A DNA stretch of 41,882 nucleotides from Roseomonas sp. (lineage in GTDB: Bacteria > Pseudomonadota > Alphaproteobacteria > Acetobacterales > Acetobacteraceae). Under the pieces are notes generated by a model, which saw nothing but the letters and a program-made list of their open reading frames with translations, did no database searches and was not told the DNA's origin. The first letter of the stretch is position 1; each line of letters begins with the position of its first letter. This document shows positions 25,105-33,603 of this stretch, piece after piece. The translations under genes and the position numbers were made by a program. Location: assembly GCA_020249435.1 (NCBI GenBank), contig JADCFQ010000010.1:1-41882 (forward strand), read 5' to 3'.

Positions 25105-25191
25105 TCAAAAAAGCGCGCGCAGTATCTGCGCCAGCGCCGTAATCACCAGCAGTACCAGGACAATCTTCTGCAATGTATCCTTGGATGGCAT
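25105..25191 (-). CDS. Candidate 28-residue single-membrane-span peptide
   Basis: ATG to TGA, 28 residues: charged start MPSKDTLQK, then a hydrophobic segment IVLVLLVITALAQILRAFF. It lies in the 111-bp gap between the VOC gene and the LtnD-like gene, on the same strand, eight bases after the VOC stop with a weak AAGG ahead, and its end provides the AAGAAGGA site of the next gene. The exact fit into the gap suggests a real small membrane peptide, but there is no homology evidence visible. Confidence 0.5.
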   Translation of the reverse strand: MPSKDTLQKIVLVLLVITALAQILRALF

Positions 25192-25199
25192 GACAAACC

Positions 25200-26054
25200 T
25201 TATCCGGCGCGGAACGCCAAAATCACGCCATGCGCCGCCGCTGGCGCCACGGCAATGCCGCCACCAGGAATGGCGCTAAAGGGCAGCCCGGCCTTGGTCA
25301 GGCAGGCTTGCGCGGCAGCAAGATCAGCAACCGTAATGCCAAGTGTCACCGGCCCGGCATCGGGCAGACCCGTCAGATCAAGCGCGCCGTAACGCGCAGC
25401 AAGTGCAGTGCGGTTCAGGACGATGATGGGCGCGGCACTGGTCGGCACGCGCAGCACGCCATCACCCATGGCTTCTGGCTTGCTGTCCAGCAATGTCGCT
25501 ATGGAAGCCGCAACGGCAGCGGGATCAGCGGCCAAAACCTCAAGCCCCGTCAGGGCTTTTGCGGTATTGGCATGGGTCATGGTGCCGGGCACCCAAGTCG
25601 CGCCAGGGGTCAAATGCTGGCAGGCAAAAATCCGCAAACCAGGTGCGACAGGATCAACCAAATGAAACGTATTGAAGCGCGTTTCCGTCCGCGTACCATC
25701 CGGCATATCAACAGGCCGGCCGAACCGCATCACCGGCATGGTCGGAATGCCACGCGCTGCGACCTCGGCGGCGCCCTTCTCGGCATCATGCGCGCGCATG
25801 GCAATGGCGGTCATGCCTTCGCGCGTTTCCAGGACAGCGCGCCATTTGGCATTCGCTTCAGTGGGCGTCAGCACGCCCAGGATTTCGAAGTAGTCCTTCT
25901 CAAGCATCACGCAATTATTGCCGGTGCCCATATGCGCCGAATGCACGCCACGCGGCGCCACCGTGAAACCGGCACGCGCGAAAGTCTCGGCGGCCTTGTC
26001 CAAATCCCTGACCAGCACAACGCAATGATCAATGCCGCCGACATGCTGCAACAT
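25200..26054 (-). CDS. VOC (glyoxalase-like) family protein
   Basis: 284 residues. N-terminal VOC module GGIDHCVVLVRDLDKAAETF, metal-site candidate His in HCVVL, central GVHSAHMGTGNNCVMLEKDY and EILGVL, then a second half with TRFNTFHLVDPVAPGLRIFA and YGALDLTGLPDAGPVTLGIT. The layout is of the glyoxalase-like domain proteins (Pfam Glyoxalase_3). Substrate unknown. GGAGAG lies 5 bases before the ATG. It leads the VOC-small ORF-LtnD unit and is 12 bases after the NHL protein gene, so all four are probably one transcript. Confidence 0.88.
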   Translation of the reverse strand: MLQHVGGIDHCVVLVRDLDKAAETFARAGFTVAPRGVHSAHMGTGNNCVMLEKDYFEILGVLTPTEANAKWRAVLETREGMTAIAMRAHDAEKGAAEVAARGIPTMPVMRFGRPVDMPDGTRTETRFNTFHLVDPVAPGLRIFACQHLTPGATWVPGTMTHANTAKALTGLEVLAADPAAVAASIATLLDSKPEAMGDGVLRVPTSAAPIIVLNRTALAARYGALDLTGLPDAGPVTLGITVADLAAAQACLTKAGLPFSAIPGGGIAVAPAAAHGVILAFRAG

Positions 26055-26066
26055 GGCTCTCTCTCC

Positions 26067-26921
26067 TCAGCCCGCCACGGGCACAAGCCGCGTGAGACGC
26101 GGCGGGTTTTGTTCCGACAGGAATATGCTGCCATCCGGCGCCAGCCACATGCCATGCGCGCCATTCAGTACCGGGCGGCAACGGCCAAGCAGCGTGCCAT
26201 CTTGCGCCAAAAGCGAAAGCCGCGGCACCTGGTCCGTGACGTAAAGCGTGCCCCCTGGGCCGCCATGCACCGACATGGGCTTGTGATGATCTGCCCAATC
26301 CGCGAGCCATTCACCATCACCGGTGAAAACCTGCACGCGATTATTTTCACGATCCGCGACTGTCACGCGCCCATCAGGGAGCACCCAAACGGAATGCGGC
26401 GTGGAGAATTCGCCAGGCCCCGCACCCGGCCGCCCCCAATGACCCATCGGCGTGCCATCCGCGCTGAAGCGATGCACCACCGATGCGCCATAGCCATCCG
26501 CGACATAAATTGATCCATCCGGCCCGAAGGCGACATCACAAGGCGCGTTGAAGGGCTCACCTGGACGATGCCGCTTGCCAAGCCCGCCAAGTCTTTTGCC
26601 GTGGCGATCAAAAATGATGATTTCCTGCGCGTCACGATCCACGACAAAAACGCGCCCATCGGGATGAACGGAAAGCATATGCCCATCGGCGACTTCATCC
26701 CCACCCCAAGCGGCGATGCGCTTGCCATCCGGCGCCAGCACCACCACCGCCGGACCTGCCGCGCCCGCATAAGGGTCTTGCCGCAACTGGCAATAGACAT
26801 TGCCAAGCGCGTCGCAGGCGACATCGGAAGGCGAGCCTGCGCCCATCGGCACATCGCCCCAGGGGCGTTCGATGCGATACAGCGTCTCGGCAAGACGCAC
26901 ATAAAGCGTATGGCGGGTCAT
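26067..26921 (-). CDS. NHL-repeat beta-propeller protein (6-bladed type)
   Basis: 284 residues built from repeated NHL blades: FNAPCDVAFGPDGSIYVADG, FSTPHSVWVLPDGRVTVADR, GAHGMWLAPDGSIFLSEQNP and others. This is the PAL/NHL type of propeller. No signal peptide is seen, so it is probably cytosolic, unlike many family members; substrate or partner unknown. Peptidylglycine lyase activity should not be assumed. First gene of the minus-strand operon with VOC, the 28-aa ORF and the LtnD-like gene. Confidence 0.88.
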   Translation of the reverse strand: MTRHTLYVRLAETLYRIERPWGDVPMGAGSPSDVACDALGNVYCQLRQDPYAGAAGPAVVVLAPDGKRIAAWGGDEVADGHMLSVHPDGRVFVVDRDAQEIIIFDRHGKRLGGLGKRHRPGEPFNAPCDVAFGPDGSIYVADGYGASVVHRFSADGTPMGHWGRPGAGPGEFSTPHSVWVLPDGRVTVADRENNRVQVFTGDGEWLADWADHHKPMSVHGGPGGTLYVTDQVPRLSLLAQDGTLLGRCRPVLNGAHGMWLAPDGSIFLSEQNPPRLTRLVPVAG

Positions 26922-27025
26922 GCTGTGCTCCCCTGGCTTGCGCCATCATGCCCCAAGCAGCGCAGCGCGTCGAATGGCGCCTTTGGGGCTTGGAAGGCCG
27001 CGCGCGACGCTTTACCGTGGGCGCC

Positions 27026-27418
27026 ATGGCCAAGGACCCTTTGGTGACGCTGCAAAAACTCCGCCGCCTGGAAGCCCAGGCGGAACGGCGCGCCTTGGCC
27101 GAAAAGCTGGCCGCCGAGGCCGCCGCACAGCAAGCCCTTGCCGCCGCCGAACAGACGCTGCGGCAGGAAAGCTCAGAAGGCTTGAACCCGCAGCTCGGCG
27201 CCTTCATCCGGAAGGCACTGGATGATCGCGCCGCGGCCGAAGAGGCGCAGGAACGCGCACGGCAGGAAACCGATCGTCAGCGGCAAATTCTGGCGGATGC
27301 GCGCGCGGCGGAACGCGTGGTGGAACAGCTTCGTGAGAACCGCGCCGCCGAGGCAGCGCGCGAGGAGGCGCGCCGCCAGCAAAACCTGATGGACGAAGCC
27401 GCGCGCAAACCTTCCTGA
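27026..27418 (+). CDS. Small coiled-coil protein
   Basis: 130 residues, almost entirely Ala/Glu/Arg/Gln and predicted helical: ALAEKLAAEAAAQQALAAAE, then AAEEAQERARQETDRQRQIL. The heptad-like pattern and length recall FliJ-type or other coiled-coil adaptor proteins, but no flagellar genes are near, so I do not assign it. The ATG beginning MAKDPLVTLQKLRRL is chosen over one 26 codons earlier whose sequence lacks the helical bias. It ends four bases from the convergent crotonase gene. Confidence 0.65.
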   Translation: MAKDPLVTLQKLRRLEAQAERRALAEKLAAEAAAQQALAAAEQTLRQESSEGLNPQLGAFIRKALDDRAAAEEAQERARQETDRQRQILADARAAERVVEQLRENRAAEAAREEARRQQNLMDEAARKPS

Positions 27419-27422
27419 AAGA

Positions 27423-28205
27423 CTAGCGCCCCTTGAACACCGGCTTGCGTTTTTCAGCAAAAGCACGCTGCGCTTCACGCGTATCTTCGGTGCGTGACAG
27501 TGCCGCCGTTTGCGTCTGTTCGTAGCGATACCCTTCAGATAGCGGCAGATATTCCGTCAGCGTAAAGCCGCGCTTCGCCGCTTCCACCGCCAGCGGCACC
27601 TTGGAGGCGATCTCGGCGGCAATCCCCTGCGCAGTCGCCAGCAATTGATCCTGCGGCACACAGGCGGAAGCGACATTCATGCGATAAAGATCCGGCCCGT
27701 AAAAACGCCGCGCGGTATAGAGCATCAACCGCGCATTGGATTGCCCGAAATGGCGCAGCACATGGCGCACACCGCCGGCAAGGCCGACCTCAACCTCCGT
27801 CATGGACATGAAACTGTCTTCAGCAACCACGATAATGTCGCAAACCAAAGCGAGCACGCAGCCCGCGCCAATCGCGGCACCATTCACCGCGGCGATCACC
27901 GGCTTGCCGCATTCCATGACGCAATCAAAGCCCGCGCGCACCAGGCGGTTATGGCGCGGGAAGGCGCCTTGGCGCGTCACATCCGGCCTGTCCTTCAAAT
28001 CAGCGCCGGCCGAGAAATTCCGCCCCTCACCGGTCAGCACAATCGCGCGCACTTCCGGCATTTCGTGGAAAGTGTCGAAGATGCGCGTGATTTCATCACG
28101 AAAGGCGCTGTTCTGCGCATTCACCGGCGGGCGCGCAATCATCACGGTTGCGACGTGATCGGTGATGCTGACCTTGAAGCATTGCAGATCGGGAAAGGGG
28201 TTCAT
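27423..28205 (-). CDS. Crotonase-family protein with one catalytic Glu missing
   Basis: 260 residues with the crotonase fold: oxyanion region NFSAGADLKDRP and NGAAIGAGCVLALVCD. In classical enoyl-CoA hydratase the Cys is followed by the catalytic Glu (GCELAM); here it is Val (GCVLAL), while the second Glu is kept (MTEVEVGLAGG). A hydratase mechanism needing both Glu is therefore unlikely; isomerase, hydrolase or lyase activity is possible. The C-terminus has the usual AFAEKRKPVFKGR. It lies three bases after a Bug receptor in an operon with CMD-like and GST genes. Confidence 0.88.
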   Translation of the reverse strand: MNPFPDLQCFKVSITDHVATVMIARPPVNAQNSAFRDEITRIFDTFHEMPEVRAIVLTGEGRNFSAGADLKDRPDVTRQGAFPRHNRLVRAGFDCVMECGKPVIAAVNGAAIGAGCVLALVCDIIVVAEDSFMSMTEVEVGLAGGVRHVLRHFGQSNARLMLYTARRFYGPDLYRMNVASACVPQDQLLATAQGIAAEIASKVPLAVEAAKRGFTLTEYLPLSEGYRYEQTQTAALSRTEDTREAQRAFAEKRKPVFKGR

Positions 28206-28208
28206 CGG

Positions 28209-29174
28209 CTACTCCAATTTGATATTGCCGGCGCGAACCACCTGGCCCCAGCGCGCGCTGCCTTCACGAATGGCCTTGGTGAATTCATCGGGCGTACTGC
28301 CGACCAGCGTGCCACCTTGCGCAGCAAAGGCCTGGCGCGTTTCAGGGTCGTTGATCGCGGCCACCATGGCATTGCGCAATAGCGTAATGCGTTCAGGCGG
28401 CGTGCCGGCAGGCGCCACAAGTCCGTAGCTGGTATCGCTGATCATTCCGGGCAGGCCGGCTTCAACCAGGGTTGGCAGATCGGGCAGGATATCGAGCCGC
28501 TGCGGCGCGCTGATGCCAAGCGGACGCAGCGTGCCGGCGCGAATTTGCGACAGAATCGCCGGCACATCCGCCATCAGAATCTCAATCCGCCCGGCCACCG
28601 CATCCGTCACCGCGGGCGCCGCACCACGATAGGGCACATGCACCACATCAATGCCACTCAGCTGCTTCAGCAATTCCATGGACATATGCAGCGAAGACCC
28701 AATGCCGGCCGAGCCATAGGAAAGCTTGCCCGGCTCTGCCTTGGCGCGGGCGATGAATTCACGCAGGTCACGCACCGGCAGGTTTGGATTGACGGTCAGG
28801 ATTTGCGGTACGGAAAGCACGAGGCCGATGGGTGCCAAATCGCGCAAAGCATCGAATGGCATTTGCTGCGTCAGATGCGGCTGCACCGTCAAAACACCGC
28901 TGCTCGCAAGCCCAATCGTCAGACCATCAGGGCGTGACCGCGCGACCGCTTCAATACCCACCAAGCCACCGCCGCCGGAGCGGTTTTCGACAATGACAGG
29001 CTTGCCGAGTTTGTCGCCCATGACACGCGAAATCAGCCGCCCGATGATATCCGCAGGGCCACCGGGCGGGAATGGCACAATCAATCGGATGGGCTGATCC
29101 GGAAATGCCTGCGCCAAGGCGGGCAAGGGCAGCGCCGCCATCAGGCCAAGCGCGCTTCTGCGGGTGAGTTTCAT
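28209..29174 (-). CDS. Bug (TctC-type) tripartite tricarboxylate receptor
   Basis: 321 residues. N-terminus MKLTRRSALGLMAALPLPAL has a twin-arginine and could use Tat or Sec. Family motifs: QPIRLIVPFPPGGPADIIGR, VIVENRSGGGGLVG, VVHVPYRGAAPAVTDAVAGR. ATGA overlap with the CMD-like gene upstream and three bases before the crotonase gene, so the receptor is embedded in a catabolic operon. The ligand is probably an acid whose CoA ester or ring product is handled by the neighbours (inference). No permease linked. Confidence 0.93.
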   Translation of the reverse strand: MKLTRRSALGLMAALPLPALAQAFPDQPIRLIVPFPPGGPADIIGRLISRVMGDKLGKPVIVENRSGGGGLVGIEAVARSRPDGLTIGLASSGVLTVQPHLTQQMPFDALRDLAPIGLVLSVPQILTVNPNLPVRDLREFIARAKAEPGKLSYGSAGIGSSLHMSMELLKQLSGIDVVHVPYRGAAPAVTDAVAGRIEILMADVPAILSQIRAGTLRPLGISAPQRLDILPDLPTLVEAGLPGMISDTSYGLVAPAGTPPERITLLRNAMVAAINDPETRQAFAAQGGTLVGSTPDEFTKAIREGSARWGQVVRAGNIKLE

Positions 29175-29791
29175 GACCGAACCTCCGATTTCGCTGCCAG
29201 TTCCGGCAATTCATGCAAGCCGCCCCGGATCGGCGCTTCAAGCGGCGCCGTTACACCCTCGGGCAATGGAATTTCATGCGCATTCAGTGTCATGGAAACC
29301 ATGGTGTAATAGCCAATCAGGGCCGTGAGTTCGACCACGCCGGCCACACCGAATTGCGCCACGGCATCATCGTAAACCTCACGCGGCACATCACCCGATT
29401 GCTGCAAGGCACGCGCGAAGCGATAGACCAGCGCTTCTTCTTGCGTTTCAAAAACAGGCGCCTGCCCCTGACGCATGGCTTCGATGGCGGCGGGCGGGAG
29501 CCCTGCCTCAGCCGCCGCGAGCGCATGAACCCACCATTCAACCTGGCTGGTCCAACGCCGCCCTGTCACCAGAATTGCCAATTCCGAAAGGCGCTTCGGT
29601 AGGGATGTGCGGAAGCGCAGAATCTCCCCAAGGGCCGACCAACGCTCCGCCAATTCGGGATTATGGATGGCGGCGCGCAGGGGGCCAATCAGCGTGCCGC
29701 GCGGCCCGCTGACAACCGCATCATGCACACGCCGCTGCGCCGGGGTCATTTCCTCCGGGCCGGGCAGCGGGATGCGCGGCGGCACGATCAA
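29171..29791 (-). CDS. Carboxymuconolactone decarboxylase-family protein, long type
   Basis: 206 residues. RIPLPGPEEMTPAQRRVHDA at the N-terminus and LSELAILVTGRRWTSQVEWW with VGLTALIGYYTMVSMTLNAH-like C-terminus (here VVELTALIGYYTMVSMTLNA) are typical of the CMD/AhpD-like family. The redox CxxC pair is absent, so this is not a peroxidase-type member. The start is TTG, overlapping the GST stop as TTGA; an ATG 14 codons on with GGAGG only two bases ahead is possible but would remove the conserved N-terminus. Confidence 0.85.
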   Translation of the reverse strand: MIVPPRIPLPGPEEMTPAQRRVHDAVVSGPRGTLIGPLRAAIHNPELAERWSALGEILRFRTSLPKRLSELAILVTGRRWTSQVEWWVHALAAAEAGLPPAAIEAMRQGQAPVFETQEEALVYRFARALQQSGDVPREVYDDAVAQFGVAGVVELTALIGYYTMVSMTLNAHEIPLPEGVTAPLEAPIRGGLHELPELAAKSEVRS

Positions 29792-30414
29792 TCATCCACC
29801 ACGGGCGTTGCCAGGAAGGAAGGCCGCGCCATTGCAGCCTCATGCCAAGCGGTCAGCGCCGGCGCGCCCTTGCGCCATTGCAAGGCATCAAAGCGAAAAT
29901 CGAGGTAGCAAAGCGCACAAGCAATCGCGATATGGCCAATGCCGAAATCATCCCGCGCCAGCGCCGGAGCCTCGGCTTCCAGCGCCTTCACGGTTGCGGC
30001 GTGCTTCAATTCGCAGCCTTCGATCATGCCGGGGTTGGGTGCGCTGCGCCCCGCTTCATTGCGCCACATCAGCAACATATCCAGATAGCCATTGCCAAGC
30101 GCATGGCGGCGCAGCACCTGGAAGCGCGCCGGGCCTGATGGCGGAAACAGTTTCGGTTTGGCTGCGATGCTGTCCAGATATTCGCAGATCACCACTGAAT
30201 CAAACAGGATTGTGCCATCGGCCAGCAGCAGCGTTGGAATTTTGCCAAGCGGATTGTCACTCAGCAGCCCCTTATGCACCTGATTGGTCGCAACCCGCGT
30301 GCGCATCGTTTCAATCTGATCCGCCAGCCCCAATTCATGCGCGGCGATCATCACCTTGCGCACAAAAGGTGAGCGCGGCGACCAATGCAGCCGCATCTTG
30401 CTTGTGGTGGCCAT
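29788..30414 (-). CDS. Glutathione S-transferase
   Basis: 208 residues. N-terminal thioredoxin-like half MRLHWSPRSPFVRKVMIAAH with the active Ser in SPRSPF, NPLGKIPTLLLADGTILFDS with cis-Pro and the glutathione-binding FDSVVICEYLD; C-terminal half all helical with FGIGHIAIACALCYLDFRF. Cytosolic GST that could act in isomerisation, dehalogenation or stress. Its ATG leads the operon with CMD, Bug receptor and crotonase; it is 66 bases from the stop of the previous Bug gene. Confidence 0.93.
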   Translation of the reverse strand: MATTSKMRLHWSPRSPFVRKVMIAAHELGLADQIETMRTRVATNQVHKGLLSDNPLGKIPTLLLADGTILFDSVVICEYLDSIAAKPKLFPPSGPARFQVLRRHALGNGYLDMLLMWRNEAGRSAPNPGMIEGCELKHAATVKALEAEAPALARDDFGIGHIAIACALCYLDFRFDALQWRKGAPALTAWHEAAMARPSFLATPVVDD

Positions 30415-30480
30415 GTCTGGGCTCCGCTCCGTTTCCTCTGGCGAAAGCTTCCGCCTTCGGCCCGTCCCTGTCCAGCCCGG

Positions 30481-31452
30481 TCAGGAAATTGAAAGCCCAG
30501 TCGCGGCCACGATGCGCCGTGCTACATCGCGGTCCTTGGCAATCACCGCCTGATAGGCAGCGGGGGAGGAAATCACTGGGTCCGCCCCGGTCGCTTCCAG
30601 CCGCGCCTGAATGGCAGGGTCTTTCAGCGCGTGATGAATGGCGGCGACAAAGCGATTCTGTGCTGCTTCCGGCATGCCGGCCGGCGCAAAACATCCTGTC
30701 CAGGACACCAGATCATAGCCAGGAAAGGTCTCGGCGATCACGGGAATTTGGCGCAGACTCGCCTGCCGTTCGGCTGCCGTGCTCGCAAGCAAGGTCGTGC
30801 CGCGCTCCACCGCAGGCCGCAGGCTGGAATAGGAGATGATGCCCGCATCCAACCGCCCCCCAGCCAATTCGCGCGCCACATCCGCGCCGCCGCGATAGGG
30901 GATATGTTCCAGCTTGATGCCGGCCATCAATTGCAGCAATTCGCCCATGAAATGGCCGATATGCGCGACCCCCGGCGTGCCATAGGTGATCTCGCCTGGC
31001 CGGCGCTTCGCTTCGGCGACAAACCCCGTCAGGTCTCGCGCCGGAAAGCCTGCGCGCACCCCAAGCATATAGGGCTGGGTTGTGACCTGCACGACGGGAA
31101 TGAAGGCGGTGGTATAGTCAATGGGCAGGCTCCGGCTTACCAGCGGTAGCGTCGCGAAAGTGGCACCTTCGAACAAAAACGTATGCCCATCAGCCGGGCT
31201 TTGCGCCACCGCCATGGCACCGATGGAACCCGATGCGCCGGTGCGGTTTTCAATGATGAAGGATTGGCCGAGATGTTCCGCCACTTTCGGCTGAATGATG
31301 CGCGCAATCGTATCCGCAACACCGCCCGCGCTATAGGGCACAATCATGCGCACGGGCCGATCCGGATAGCTGCCCTGCGCCCAAGCCTGTCGCATCAGAA
31401 AAGGCGCCGCCAATCCCAAGCCCGCCAGCCCGCGCCGCGTGATCCGCGCCAT
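30481..31452 (-). CDS. Bug (TctC-type) tripartite tricarboxylate receptor
   Basis: 323 residues. N-terminus MARITRRGLAGLGLAAP is twin-arginine-like, then DRPVRMIVPYSAGGVADTIA, FIIENRTGASGSIGA, HIPYRGGADVARELAGGRLD. GGGAGGAA lies before the ATG; the 48-codon upstream extension is rejected. It diverges from the LeuCD-like pair over 100 bases, suggesting common regulation and a dicarboxylate or hydroxyacid ligand that the isomerase acts on (inference). No permease linked. Confidence 0.93.
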   Translation of the reverse strand: MARITRRGLAGLGLAAPFLMRQAWAQGSYPDRPVRMIVPYSAGGVADTIARIIQPKVAEHLGQSFIIENRTGASGSIGAMAVAQSPADGHTFLFEGATFATLPLVSRSLPIDYTTAFIPVVQVTTQPYMLGVRAGFPARDLTGFVAEAKRRPGEITYGTPGVAHIGHFMGELLQLMAGIKLEHIPYRGGADVARELAGGRLDAGIISYSSLRPAVERGTTLLASTAAERQASLRQIPVIAETFPGYDLVSWTGCFAPAGMPEAAQNRFVAAIHHALKDPAIQARLEATGADPVISSPAAYQAVIAKDRDVARRIVAATGLSIS

Positions 31453-31552
31453 GTAATTCCTCCCCAGCTTGACCGCGCATGATTGGCGCGGCGTGATAGG
31501 GGCAGACGGTGCGGCGCCAGCGGTGCCGCCGTCAAGCATTTGGGGGAAGCAC

Positions 31553-32956
31553 ATGGCCGCGACATTATTCGACAAGATTTGGGACCCGCATGTCATTGCC
31601 GATCTCGGTTCCGGCTGGTCGTTGCTGCATTGTGACCGCGTGCTGCTGCATGATCTTTCGGGTGGGCGGGCGCTGCGCGAAGTGGGTGAAGCGGGTTACG
31701 CGATCCCACACCCGGAACTTGCCTTCGCCACACCGGATCACGCGGTGGCGACAACGCCAGGCCGCACCGCCGAGAGCTTCCCGAAGGGAGGTGAGCTGAT
31801 CGCGGGTTTGCGCAAGCGTGCCGCGGAAACCGGGGTCAGGCTTTTCGATCTTGGTCAGGATGGCAATGGCATTGTGCATGTGATGGGGCCGGAGCTTGGC
31901 ATTGTGCTGCCCGGCACAACGCTTGTGTGCGGCGATAGCCATACCTGCACCAATGGCGGGCTTGGCGCCTTGGCCTTTGGCATTGGCGCATCGGAATTGC
32001 GCCATGTGCTGGCAACGCAAACCCTGCCGCAGAAAAAACCAAAGCGCATGCGCATTCGTTTTGAGGGCACAGCACCAGCAGGTGTGACGCCAAAGGATAT
32101 GATCCTGCATGCCATTGGCCGTTTCGGCACCGGTGCGGGCACGGGCTATGCCGTGGAATATGCCGGTTCGGCAGTGCGCGCGCTGTCTGTCGAAGGGCGC
32201 CTCACGCTTTGCAATCTTTCCATTGAAATGGGCGCAAAGATGGGCATGGTCGCCCCCGATGATGTGACTTACGCGTGGCTCGCCGGCCGACGCTTTGCAC
32301 CCACAGGAGCAGCCTGGGATGCGGCGCTCAATCATTGGCGCAGCCTGCCGAGTGATGCGGATGCTGTGTTCGATTCCGATCTGCTGATTTCCATGGCGGA
32401 TATCGCGCCGCAAATCACCTGGGGCACCAGCCCGGAACAGGTGCTGCCGGTAACAGGCCGCGTGCCCGATCCTGCCTCGGCGCCGGATCCGATCCGTCGC
32501 GCTGCTTATGAAGCCGCCCTGGCCTATATGGACCTGAAGCCCGGTCAGCCGATTGCGGGCACCAAGATTGATTGGGTTTTCATCGGTTCCTGCACCAATT
32601 CACGCATTGAGGATTTGCGCGCCGCCGCTGCTGTGCTGCGTGGGCGCAAGGTGGCGCCGCATGTCACGGCCTGGGTGGTGCCTGGATCGGAACGCGTGAA
32701 GAAAGAAGCCGAAGCCGAAGGGCTGGATGCGGCCTTCACCGCGGCGGGTTTTGAATGGCGCGAACCTGGCTGCGCGTTATGTGTTGCCGCCAATGGCGAA
32801 GCCGTGCCGCCAGGTGCGCGTTGCGTTTCCACATCGAACCGCAATTTTGTGGGCCGGCAGGGGCCGGGGGCGCGCACGCATTTGGCCTCACCGGCCATGG
32901 CGGCGGCAGCGGCGCTAGCCGGCGCCATCGCCGATGTACGGCAATTCGCAGCGTAA
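31553..32956 (+). CDS. leuC: Isopropylmalate isomerase-type dehydratase, large subunit (LeuC-like paralogue)
   Basis: 467 residues, aconitase superfamily. ATLFDKIWDPHVIADLGSGW, GDSHTCTNGGLGALAFGIGA, and iron-sulfur ligands in FIGSCTNSRIEDLR and WREPGCALCVAANG are in place. Classical LeuC has DSHTxTHGAFG; here DSHTCTNGGLG, and PGCALCVAAN replaces the more usual PGCSMCLAMN, so it is diverged. The gene may serve another substrate such as citraconate/2-methylmalate or dimethylmaleate rather than leucine synthesis. GGGGGAAG precedes the ATG. leuD follows after 15 bases. The symbol gives the family only. Confidence 0.85.
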   Translation: MAATLFDKIWDPHVIADLGSGWSLLHCDRVLLHDLSGGRALREVGEAGYAIPHPELAFATPDHAVATTPGRTAESFPKGGELIAGLRKRAAETGVRLFDLGQDGNGIVHVMGPELGIVLPGTTLVCGDSHTCTNGGLGALAFGIGASELRHVLATQTLPQKKPKRMRIRFEGTAPAGVTPKDMILHAIGRFGTGAGTGYAVEYAGSAVRALSVEGRLTLCNLSIEMGAKMGMVAPDDVTYAWLAGRRFAPTGAAWDAALNHWRSLPSDADAVFDSDLLISMADIAPQITWGTSPEQVLPVTGRVPDPASAPDPIRRAAYEAALAYMDLKPGQPIAGTKIDWVFIGSCTNSRIEDLRAAAAVLRGRKVAPHVTAWVVPGSERVKKEAEAEGLDAAFTAAGFEWREPGCALCVAANGEAVPPGARCVSTSNRNFVGRQGPGARTHLASPAMAAAAALAGAIADVRQFAA

Positions 32957-32971
32957 GGCGGGGCAGAGATC

Positions 32972-33598
32972 ATGGAAAAATTCACCAAACTTGCCGGCCC
33001 CGCCGCACCACTCATGCGCGCCAATGTGGATACGGATCTGATCATTCGCATCCAACGCCTGGTCGGCACCGGGCGCACAGGGCTTGGGCCTTATGCTTTC
33101 GAGAATCTGCGCTTCCTGCCTGATGGTGCGGAGAATCCCGATTTCGTGCTCAATAAGGCGCCGTATCGCGAAGCGCCCATTCTGCTGGCGGGTGCGAATT
33201 TTGGCTGTGGATCATCGCGCGAAGGTGCCGTTTGGGCGCTGATGGGGGCGGGCATTCGCTGCGTCATTGCGCCAAGCTTCGGCGATATCTTCCACAATAA
33301 CTGCTTCCAGAATGGCTTGCTGCCGATTGCCCTGCCCGAGGAAGTGGTGAAGCAAATCGCCGCCGAGACGGAAGCGAGCCAAGGTGCGCGCCACACCGCG
33401 ATTGATTTGGTGCGTCAGGTGGTGATCTCGCCGGAAGGTGCGGAGATTCCCTTCAGCATTGATGCGCGCAAGCGCGATGCGCTGCTGGAAGGGCTTGATG
33501 ATATTGCGCTGACGTTGCGGCTGAAGGATCAGATCGCCGCCTGGCAGGCGGCAGATCGCGCCAAGCGCGGTTGGGTCTGGGACAGTGTGAAGTTATAG
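32972..33598 (+). CDS. leuD: Isopropylmalate isomerase-type dehydratase, small subunit (LeuD-like)
   Basis: 208 residues, the typical swivelling small subunit. MRANVDTDLIIRIQRLVGTG, NFGCGSSREGAVWALMGAGI and APSFGDIFHNNCFQNGLLPI are the family motifs. It forms the heterodimer with the preceding large subunit. Classical LeuD reads DTDQIIPKxFL; here DTDLIIRIQRLV, again a deviation at the substrate loop. It is followed by a strong terminator and ends the transcript, so no leuB is linked. Confidence 0.88.
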   Translation: MEKFTKLAGPAAPLMRANVDTDLIIRIQRLVGTGRTGLGPYAFENLRFLPDGAENPDFVLNKAPYREAPILLAGANFGCGSSREGAVWALMGAGIRCVIAPSFGDIFHNNCFQNGLLPIALPEEVVKQIAAETEASQGARHTAIDLVRQVVISPEGAEIPFSIDARKRDALLEGLDDIALTLRLKDQIAAWQAADRAKRGWVWDSVKL

Positions 33599-33603
33599 AA
33601 GAT

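Noticed and set aside
26067-26921. Peptidylglycine amidating lyase
   Set aside because: Only the NHL propeller is visible; signal peptide and active-site evidence are lacking.
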